Assembly: GCF_002887735.1 (NCBI RefSeq)
Contig: NZ_PKQP01000001.1
Location: 186,001-250,000, forward strand
DNA from: Stenotrophomonas bentonitica
Lineage (GTDB): Bacteria; Pseudomonadota; Gammaproteobacteria; Xanthomonadales; Xanthomonadaceae
Direction: 5' to 3'
Length of the DNA stretch: 64,000 bases
The position numbers were made by a program, and so were the translations under genes. This document shows positions 46,308-54,700 of the stretch, one piece after another (position 1 is the first letter of the stretch; each line of letters opens with the position of its first letter). The notes under the pieces are model-generated. The model ran no database searches. It was not told the DNA's origin and saw only the letters and a program-made list of their open reading frames with translations.

Positions 46308-46323
46308 CTTCGGTGGTCGTATT

Positions 46324-46355
46324 GAAGCCTGGGAACACGTTTCCAGGCTTCTTTA
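46324..46355 (+). terminator. Terminator after first tRNA-Pro
   Basis: The stem GAAGCCTGG / CCAGGCTTC with an internal near-symmetric loop is followed by TTTA, 17 bp past the tRNA. Confidence 0.65.
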
Positions 46356-46404
46356 TCAAGGGCCGTGGCAACACGGCACCGAAGGTGAAAAACGCGATCC
46401 CCCC

Positions 46405-46433
46405 TTGCCGCCGACCGGCGGGATCGATACAAT
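46405..46433 (+). promoter_or_regulatory. Promoter of second tRNA-Pro gene
   Basis: -35 TTGCCG (46405-46410) and -10 TACAAT (46428-46433), again with 17-bp spacing. The -35 is identical to that of the first tRNA. Confidence 0.7.
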
Positions 46434-46446
46434 AGGCGGCTCCTTA

Positions 46447-46524
<78 letters not shown>

Positions 46525-46542
46525 CTGATGGTCACAATCAAG

Positions 46543-46575
46543 CCTGGAAGACATCACTGTCCTCCGGGTTTTTTT
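46543..46575 (+). terminator. Terminator after second tRNA-Pro
   Basis: CCTGGAAGAC pairs with GTCCTCCGGG (one mismatch, one wobble), followed by TTTTTTT. It overlaps the 3' end of the convergent lipoprotein gene. Confidence 0.75.
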
Positions 46576-46949
46576 GTGCCTGGCGATTGGCAGGCCGGGT
46601 AGCGGCTGCGGATTTCCCCTTCGCAGCTGCCGGTGTAGCGGTACCCGCTGCGCATCATGCAGTGCTGCAGATCATCGAACGTGCGGCCCAGGGCCTGCTG
46701 GATCACCGCCGCGCTGGACTTCTCCGGCGTGGAGACGTGGTAACCACCATTGGCGGCCCCACCACATTCGCGCCAGTCGGCATCGCGGGCCGCGCCGTCA
46801 TTGCCCATCTTCTGCCAGGTGTCGCGTGGCGGCACGAGGGTACGGCTGGCCGATGGATCGCCATTCATCCACATGCCGCCGATGCCGCAGGCGCTGAGGC
46901 TGAGGGCCAGGCACAGGGCGGTGACGGCGCGTGGGTGCAGCTCAATCAC
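46554..46949 (-). CDS. Cys-rich small lipoprotein, member 5 of the TPS-linked array
   Basis: A 131-residue lipoprotein. The signal is HPRAVTALCLALSLSAC (lipobox). The mature part contains GGMWMNGDPSASRTL, W-x16-C ending in DADWRECGG, and the C-terminal signature CMMRSGYRYTGSCEGEIRSR followed by YPACQ. It is a paralogue of the lipoproteins at 47521-47952 and 47945-48373. GTG 46949 (start MIEL) is chosen for three reasons: GGAG precedes it, the paralogue at 47952 starts MIEP, and both starts overlap the previous stop by the same 8 bp ((A/G)TGATTGA). ATG 46970 is an alternative. It is the last gene of the operon, converging on the tRNA terminator. Function unknown; candidate immunity protein. 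Confidence 0.75.
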   Translation of the reverse strand: MIELHPRAVTALCLALSLSACGIGGMWMNGDPSASRTLVPPRDTWQKMGNDGAARDADWRECGGAANGGYHVSTPEKSSAAVIQQALGRTFDDLQHCMMRSGYRYTGSCEGEIRSRYPACQSPGTKKPGGQ

Positions 46950-47460
46950 ACACGCTCCGAAGATACGCATCCGCCCGTGCCTCGGGTGATGCGGCCGAGC
47001 GTTCAGGGGTCGCCGCGCGGAAAGTGATGCCAAGCTGCTCGGCGCTGCGTTGCAGCCCTTGCATCTTCGGCGACTGGCCTGCGACCGTGAGGGTCAGATA
47101 GGAAAGGCGCTGCTGCTTGAAGCTGCCGAGCGCCGACTGGACTGCTTTTCGTGTGACATCTTCGCTCTCACCGGCGACGACCAGGCGGGTCATCGGTGGC
47201 TCGGCACCACGGGCCATGAGCGCCTTCAACTGATCCATCCATGCAGCCTTGCTCACCACCGAGCCCAGCATGAGGTTGGCCACGGGATTGCCTGCCGAGG
47301 GAACATCAATGTAGAAGGCCGCGCATCGCACCGCTTGTGCCGACTGCGGCGATTCGAGCAGCTCAGGATCAGCGCACGCTGCGCCGGCGATGCCCAGGAG
47401 AGTCAAACCAAGCGCGAGGCGGGCAGACGATCCAGATAGTGGACGAAAGAATGACTGCAT
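46942..47460 (-). CDS. Exported protein of unknown function in the TPS-linked array
   Basis: A 172-residue protein from ATG 47460 (GGGAG upstream) with a signal peptide (ARLALGLTLLGIAGAACA). The mature domain (DPELLESPQSAQAVRCAAFY, KAAWMDQLKALMARG, LTLTVAGQSPKMQGLQRSAE) lacks the CGG/PACQ signature of its neighbours. It has a mixed alpha/beta look with few Cys (Cys at AVRC and at the end, SVCD). I do not recognise the family. It overlaps the next lipoprotein by 8 bp and follows the previous one by 60 bp, so it belongs to the same operon. Confidence 0.72.
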   Translation of the reverse strand: MQSFFRPLSGSSARLALGLTLLGIAGAACADPELLESPQSAQAVRCAAFYIDVPSAGNPVANLMLGSVVSKAAWMDQLKALMARGAEPPMTRLVVAGESEDVTRKAVQSALGSFKQQRLSYLTLTVAGQSPKMQGLQRSAEQLGITFRAATPERSAASPEARADAYLRSVCD

Positions 47461-47520
47461 GTTGTGGCTCCCAAGGATAGTGATACGCACTGGATGGAGG
47501 ACCGCATACGCCTCGGCGCA

Positions 47521-47952
47521 TCAGCGCTGCGACACGGACCCCTCCGCACGCTGGCATGCAGGGAAACGACTGGGAATCTCACCCTGGCAGGTACCGGTGT
47601 ACTGATACTGTTTACCCATCATGCAACGTTGAATCTGATCGAATGTCGCACCGGAGCGCGCGGCCGTCTCAGCACCTGTAGTGCCTGGCAACACCGCATA
47701 GTTCCCCTTCTCCGTACCCCCGCAGGACACCCAGTCGAGCTGACGCGCTTCAGGTGTATTGGACGGGTGCTGCCAGCTTTCCATCAATGAAGGTGGGTTG
47801 GCCAGCCGCTCATACGCCGCTTTATCGCAGTAGATCATCGGTGTCTGCGGCCCACAGATGCGGCCATTGCCAATCACGCAACCGGACAGCAACGCGACTG
47901 CCAATGCAGCTCCAGCCGCTCTGATCTGTCGTTGCGCAGACGGCTCAATCAT
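47521..47952 (-). CDS. Cys-rich small lipoprotein, member 3 of the TPS-linked array
   Basis: A 143-residue lipoprotein from ATG 47952, preceded by GGGGAG. The signal is AAGALAVALLSGC-like (RAAGAALAVALLSGC). The mature part is ICGPQTPMIYCDKAAYERLA, then W-x16-C ending QLDWVSCGGTEKGNY, then CMMGKQYQYTGTCQGEIPSR followed by FPACQ. It has two more Cys in its N-terminal part than its paralogues. The start codon overlaps the preceding stop by 8 bp. Candidate immunity or envelope protein. Confidence 0.78.
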   Translation of the reverse strand: MIEPSAQRQIRAAGAALAVALLSGCVIGNGRICGPQTPMIYCDKAAYERLANPPSLMESWQHPSNTPEARQLDWVSCGGTEKGNYAVLPGTTGAETAARSGATFDQIQRCMMGKQYQYTGTCQGEIPSRFPACQRAEGSVSQR

Positions 47953-48373
47953 GCAGCAATCTCCCCGAACCGGACTGGCAGGCGGGATAGCGGCCCGGAA
48001 TATCGCCTTCGCAGGAACCGATGTAGTGATACTCCTTTCCCAACATGCAACGTTGCGCAGCGTAGAGTTTCTCGCGCGAAAGCTCGGCATCCTCTTGAGG
48101 AGTAGCCCCTCGCCGGTCTGCCGAAATGTTCCCACTTCGTTGGCCACCGCACGCCTGCCAATCCAGGTCGCGTACCAGGACGCTCGCATCCGGCCGGGTC
48201 CACTCGTGGCCCGGCGGGCTGAGGTGCCGGGTCGCAGCGGGATTGCCGTTCATCCACAACCCGCCTGCGCCGCAAGCGGTCACGCCCGACAGCACGGCCA
48301 GCACGGTCATTGTGCGACAAATGCGCAACGCGAAATGATCGCGGGAGATGAACAGCCTGGGGTAAAGCAGCAT
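47945..48373 (-). CDS. Cys-rich small lipoprotein, member 2 of the TPS-linked array
   Basis: A ~142-residue lipoprotein with lipobox region TMTVLAVLSGVTAC and mature sequence GAGGLWMNGNPAATRHLSPP. It has W-x16-C ending DLDWQACGG, and CMLGKEYHYIGSCEGDIPGR followed by YPACQ. The start is uncertain: ATG 48373 (MLLYPRLFISRDHFALRI) gives a long n-region; ATG 48310 gives a minimal signal; neither has a good Shine-Dalgarno. It begins 15 bp after the stop of lipoprotein 1. It is closest in mature sequence to member 5. Confidence 0.72.
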   Translation of the reverse strand: MLLYPRLFISRDHFALRICRTMTVLAVLSGVTACGAGGLWMNGNPAATRHLSPPGHEWTRPDASVLVRDLDWQACGGQRSGNISADRRGATPQEDAELSREKLYAAQRCMLGKEYHYIGSCEGDIPGRYPACQSGSGRLLHD

Positions 48374-48387
48374 CCTGGTCACCGCAC

Positions 48388-48795
48388 TCAGTCCACCGGG
48401 AACCCACCAGGCACGAACTCGAATCCTTTCCCGGTCATGCACGCATCACTCAGCTGACTCAGCCGCGTACCAATTTCCTTGCGCCGCTTTTTCTGCGCAG
48501 CGGTACGATCAGCGTGCCAGATCTTGGTAATCACCGAGCTCTCCTTCAGCAGCCCGGCGTACTCTTCATTGTTCCGCAATTCCTGACTGCATTGCTGCCG
48601 AGCCTGGTCCGCGTCGGCTTTGCTGGCACCTGCCTTACGCCAATGCTGTTTGGTGGGCATGACGCGAACGGAACCGGCCGGAACGGGTCCAATGTCCGTT
48701 GTGGCCACCCGGCCCGGCGCCGCAGGTGCCGTGGCACATCCGGCAACAGTGATAAGCGCGGCCGCCGCCAGCATCGAGGTGTACTTCCTGATCAT
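48388..48795 (-). CDS. Small lipoprotein directly coupled to TpsA, member 1 of the array
   Basis: A 135-residue lipoprotein (MIRKYTSMLAAAALITVAGC, lipobox VAGC). It shares with the other array lipoproteins a W-x16-C spacing (HWRKAGASKADADQARQQC) and a late CM motif (DACMTGKGFEFVPGG), but lacks the CGG and PACQ parts. Its ATG overlaps the tpsA stop by ATGA, so it is translated directly after the exoprotein, the position expected of an immunity protein. The central part is Lys/Arg-rich (AQKKRRKE). Function not known. Confidence 0.8.
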   Translation of the reverse strand: MIRKYTSMLAAAALITVAGCATAPAAPGRVATTDIGPVPAGSVRVMPTKQHWRKAGASKADADQARQQCSQELRNNEEYAGLLKESSVITKIWHADRTAAQKKRRKEIGTRLSQLSDACMTGKGFEFVPGGFPVD

Positions 48796-51700
48796 CGTTT
48801 TTCAGCCTCACGTTTGGGGACCTGCCTGACAGGTTGATTGATCTTACCGATGCCCCACACCTTGTCCGTGATGGACCGCAGCTCCGTACCGTCCGCGGGC
48901 AGGTAACCCACGTAGGCACTGTGCGACCCCGGGAAGCTGCCCTGATTCTTCTCGGAGGTCGCCGGGTTTCCGCCAAGAATGACGCGCCAGCTGCCTACGA
49001 TGTCCGTCGGATGAGTGTTCTGCCATACCTCTCCCCTGGCGTCACCAATCAACCCGACCAACCCCAGCGCTTGCTGTGCATTGGCTGCAGCCCCGTTGTA
49101 GAGGATGTAGCCGATGGGGAACATCTTCTGGTCGTCGCCTCGAAGCTGCAACATCGCATTGGTGAAGGTCATGCTGCCGCGGCTGTGATTGACGGCATTG
49201 AACTCCCATCCCTCCTCCCTGGCACGCTCCAACAGCGCAATGTTGGCCTGCGATGCGGCCGTCACAGGCAGCATGACGCCCGTAAGGCTGCCCAGGATGC
49301 CATTGGCTTTGTCGTACATCGCATACAGCCCTTCGGCCACCTTGTTGCCGGTGTAAGGGTTCAGGATGTAATACACCCCGGACGCGTTGGCTTCATTGGT
49401 GTTCTGCTTCGCGCCTGTGGCAAGCGCGTAGGGCTCAGCGTTGAAAATGCCGTTGTTGAAGATGTACAGCTTGCCGTCAATGGCCTGGACATCCTCCAAC
49501 GCCAGTTCGGTCTGACGGCAGTTGGTCCCGCCCGCTTCACAGGTCTGCAGGACAATGCGACTTTGCTCCGTCGCTGCTTTATGCACCAGATCCGTCGTCC
49601 AGGCAGTGCCTTGGCGGAAGGCTTCGCCGGTGATCGCGTGCTCCGCAGCGGCACGCTCTTCGAGACGCTCAAGATCCATCAGCGCGGCAGATTGATGGGC
49701 GTTCAGCGTGTCGCGATTCAGCCCGGCCACCTGTTCTTCTGCCCCCTTGCCAGTCAGCGCGCGCTGGAGCTCATCATCCGTGATCAACACAGCGCCATCG
49801 CTGATCGCCGCACGGGTTGTCCCCTGCGAGCCGTCACTGGCGTCGCCATGGATCAGCTTGTTGCCGATGATCGTCTTGGTGGCGCCGTACAAGCCGGAGA
49901 AGGTTTCATCGGTGACACCGATTCCGCCGCTACTGGCCTTCGCGCTCGAAGCGTTCTCTATGTCGCTGACAACCAGTGCAGCTGTCTGAAGTCGATTCCT
50001 GCCGGCATCAATTGCTGCATCGCTGGAGCTGATTGCACCACCGACAAGCTGTGTCGTCCCATCCACATTGATCTGGAAGCCGCCGTCCCCCGCACGAATG
50101 GCCGACTGCTCGGTGACACTGGCAAATTCACTGTCGCTCTTCTGGTTGAGCATGTAGGCACTGCCACTGAAACCCGCACCGAAAGTGACGCTGCCCCCGA
50201 CGGTTCTGTCCTTGCTGTGGAAGCTGTGGGTATCCTGCAGACTCTCCACCGCCAGGTTGCCACCGACGTTCATTGCCACCTGCTCACCTGAAACTACCGC
50301 GCCACGCAGCGTGGTGTCGCCGCCCGATTCGATGACCAACGACTCTCCTGCAGTCAGGTGCGTCGTGTTCCAGTAGACGTCCTCGCCCTTGCCGCTGCCC
50401 CGCGAAGCACTGGCATTGGCCGTGATGCCGGCACTGGCACCGCCCGAGCCCACAGCGATGGCCACGCCTACGCCGCCACTGGCGCTGCTGCTCTTGCGCT
50501 CCATCTCGATCACGTCACGGGACGCAAGAAGCGCGACGTCTCCGTCCGCCTTGAGGCGGATGTTGCCGTCTGCCGTTACGTCACTGCCCTGAATCGTGAT
50601 ATCCGACGCGTTGCCAGCGCCCGTGGCACTGATCCGGACGTCGCCGCCGGCCCGGATCGATGACGCTGCCGCCGTGTCGCTCTGCGTTGTCGTCCGGCTG
50701 TCGCTCTTGCTGGCCCCCACGGTGATGGAAATGTTCAACCCGCCAGCCGCGCCTGGATCCGCGCCGACCGCATCGACGCCTTCCTTCACCGCACCCGCTG
50801 CTGTCGCAGCACCCATCGCCTGCTTACGCCAGTCAGAGGTCTTGCTGGTCGCACTTGCCATGTTGCCGGCGGTCTGCAGTGCAGTGATCACCGGCGCAGT
50901 GACCGCAACAGTGAGACCGGCCTGCCTGAACTTGCTCTCCTGCGCCGTCGTCTGCGTTTCGCGGGCCTCCAGAATCGCGACCTCACGCGCGTGGATGTCC
51001 ACATCGCCCTCCGGCGCGAGGACGTCACTGCCAATCTGGCGATACGCCCCGCCCGCCAGCAGCACGACATCGCCTGCGAGCGAGCCGACGGTCGACCCCG
51101 CCGCGGTGTTGCGCGTGGCCTTGTTGTCGTCGCTCTGCATCTGCGTGCCGGCCGTGATCGCAGCGCCACCGTTGTAGATCAGGCCACTCTGCTCCTTCTT
51201 CTTGAAGTGGCTTTCCGTCGCCGATTCGCGAGCGGCCTGGATCACCAGATCCTGGTCGGCGGCAATCGTGGTGCCGACATCGGAGATCACATCGCTGCCG
51301 GTGATGGTGACGTTGCGTCCTTGGATGGCCACTGTGTTCCCGCCAACCGTGCTGCCCTGGGCAACGGTTTCATCGAGGCTGTCGCGGGTGGTGCGGGTCG
51401 TGGTGTTGAGCAGGCCGCTATGCCGGTGCTTTCGACCCTCGCTCCAGTTGTAACTGTCTTCGGACACCCCGATGTTGAGGTTGCCGCTCGCCACCGCGAC
51501 CAGGGCACCCTCGGCGCTGTTGACCGTCGCTGCCTGCAACTCCATGTCCCGACCTGCCTGCAGCTGGACATCGCCGACAGTCCGGACATTGGTACCAACG
51601 CCACGGCTGTACCCGCTGCGCAGATAATTGTCGGCATTGCGCACGTTGTTCTCCTGCCGCGCCTCCCGTACGGTGCCCAGTGACAGGTCGCGACCGGCGG

Positions 51701-54700
51701 CGATCACCGTTTGCCCACCGGAGCCCGCGTTGACGATCTCGGCTCCGTCAAGACGAACATCACGCACCGCGCTCGCCAGCAGCGTGCCACCAGCCTCACT
51801 CACGAACAACCCGGCCACGCGGTCGATGTTGGTCCTGCTGAAGTCGCTCAACCCCGCGGTGTTCTGACCGCTGCGGGTGGTGGTGACCAGGTTCAGATCA
51901 CGGCCGGCGCTGGCGACCAGCACGCTGCGCGCATCGATCAGGCCGCCTAGGTTGTCCAGATCGGTACGCGCGTTGGCACTGACCGTGTCACCGCTGATGC
52001 GGCCGTCCAGGTTGCGCAGGTTCTGCGCGTCGATCTTCACCGCGGTGCGGCCAGCGATGGTGCCACTGTTGACCAGATCGCCGCGCAGGTTCAGCTCCAC
52101 CGAGCGGCCGGCCAGCAGCGTGCCGGTGCCGTCGATATCGCCGGGTCGCACGCGAACATACACCTGCGGGACCAGCGCGGTGGTGGTGCTGCCATCGGCC
52201 AGGGTGACGCGCTGCTCGACCAGCCAGACGATGTCGCTGGTGAGCTGGGCCATCTGTGCCGGGGTCAGCGCCACGCCGGGGCGCAGGCCCCATGCGTCGG
52301 CGATGGTGGCCGCATTGTCGAGCAGCGCGCGGTATTGCGCTTCATCGTCGGCATAGCCATCCAGGAAGCGGCGGCCGGTGAGCTGGGCGACCTGATCGCG
52401 GACCAGCTTCTGTTCGTAGAACCCATCGCCCAACCGCTTCTGCACGTTGGCCGGGTCCACGCCCATCTTCTGCAGCAGGTACTCCGAACCGAGCCAGTTG
52501 CGGTAATCGGCAAAACGCGGATCGGTTTCGACCAGGTATTGGCCGGCATTCGGCCCGCTCTGGAACAGGCTGCTCTGCGGCAGTTCGGCCTCCACGCCGA
52601 TGGTGCGGATCACGGTCGGCTGGTTGCCCGCCGCGCCCTGCGCACCGGTGCCCGCCGTGCTGCCGGGACCGGCCAGCGAGGCCACGCTGGCGCTGACTTC
52701 GGTCACCTGGCGCTGCCCACCCACGGCACCGGCACCGGCCGCACCCCCGACCTGCCCACCGACGGAACCGGTGCTGACCCCGCCCACCTGGTAGCCGCTG
52801 CCACCGTCGCGGGTGTGCTCGGCCGTCCGGGTCACGCCCAGATTGATGGTGCGCACTTCATCGGCCGGGCGATAGGCGATCTTCCGGTCCCACTTGCGCT
52901 CGTGATAGCGCTTGAAACCACCGCGCCAGCGACTGTAGGTGTATTGGCTGGTGCCTTCCTCGTGCACCCGGTACTCGCCGAATGCGTCGATGTTGCGGAG
53001 GTTGCCAAGATCGCCCAGCAACGCGCCGCCGGCCAGGATCTGGCTCTTGTCGTTGATCAGCTCATCGCCACGCAGCGTCATGTTGCCGCCGGAAATGATG
53101 CGACCCGGCGCGCTGGAGGTGACCTGGGTTTCGTACTCGGTGTGGGTGACGTCGTACTGGGTCCAGTCCTTGACGTCGCCGTTGCCGTTCTTCCACCAGT
53201 ACTTGCCGGCACGGCTCCAGCTGGACCAGGTGAACTCGCTGGCATCATGCATGCCGGGCGTGCCCTTGGGCTGGATGTACAGCTTCTTGGTCGGGCCCAC
53301 CACCATCACTTCAGTGGTGGCGAAATGCTCGTTGCTGTTGAGCAGGCGCGTGGCATCGATACTCAAGCCACCCAGCGACTCGATGGTCGCGCTGGCGTTG
53401 TGCACCGAGCCGGCGCGACCGACTGCATGGCCCTGCGCATCCAGCGCACCGCCGATGTTGAGTGCATTGTCGCCACCGCCGGCACTGAAGATCAGCGCCT
53501 GCTCGCGGTTGACCACGGTGCCGGCGCCGATGTCCAGGCGCTCACGCGCAGCAATGGTGGCTGCGCGGGTGACGCCCTCCAGCGTTTCATCACTGTTGAC
53601 CAGGGTCGTGGCACCGATCGACAGGCGGTCGCCATAGATGCGGCCGGTGCCAACGTTGAGGATCACATCGGCATCGATGCGGGTATCCACACCGTCGATG
53701 AGCCCGCGGTTGCCGAGCACGCCATCGGCGCGCACCTGGGTGCGGATGCCGCTGATCTCGCCGCTGGCGAGGTTGTCGATCTGGCGTGCGTGCAGCGCCA
53801 GATCACCGGCCTGCACCTTGCCCGCGTTGGTCCACAGCCCCTGCGTGGAGACCGTGGCCTTGCCATTGGCGGTGATCTGGCCATCGTTGCGGTAATCCTG
53901 CTGCAGGGCCAGCACCAGATCGCCCTGCGACAACACCCGGCCGGTGCCATTGAGTGCGTTGGCATGCAGCGCCTGGTTGCCCGCCGACAGCAGCGTGCCA
54001 TCGGCGTTGCCGACCTGGCCGGCGCGCACGTCCAGACTGCCCGCCGAGGACACCAGCCCCTGCTGGTTGAACAGTGCATCGCCGGCCTGCAGTGCGATGC
54101 GCTGGTCGGCGGCGATCATGCCGGTGCTGTTGTCGATCTGCGCGGCGGCGAGATCCACGCTGCCGCCCTGCAGGCCGAGTGCAGTGCTGCCGCCAGCGGT
54201 GGCGCGGTTGTCGATGCGCGCGGCATGGGCGACCAGATCGCCACCGGCCACGGCCAGGCCGGCCTGGTTGACCAGCTCACCGCTCAAATCCAGCGTCAGA
54301 TTCTCGCTCGCCTGCAGGCGGCCGCCGCTGTTATCCACGCGCTGCGCCTGCAGCAGCAGTGAGGCCCCGCTGCCGACCTGCCCGCCGCTGCGGTTGTCCA
54401 GCGTGGCCAGCCGCGCGTCCAGCGCCGTCTGCGCCTGGACAAGGCCGGCACGATTGTCCAGCTCACCGGCACGCAGGGTCAGCCCGGCACCGCTGACGAT
54501 GCCACCGCGCGCGCCCGCGTCGGTATTGCCCAGCTGCTGGCCGTGGGTATCGATGCGCATCGCCGCACTGGACTGCAGCAGGCCAGCGCGGTTCTCCAGC
54601 GCACCACTGCGGGCATCCAGCGTGCCGGCGGTGGCGGCGATGATGCCCTCACTGTTGTCCACGCTGCCAAGGCCGGTGTCCAGTGCAAGGGATGCACCGG

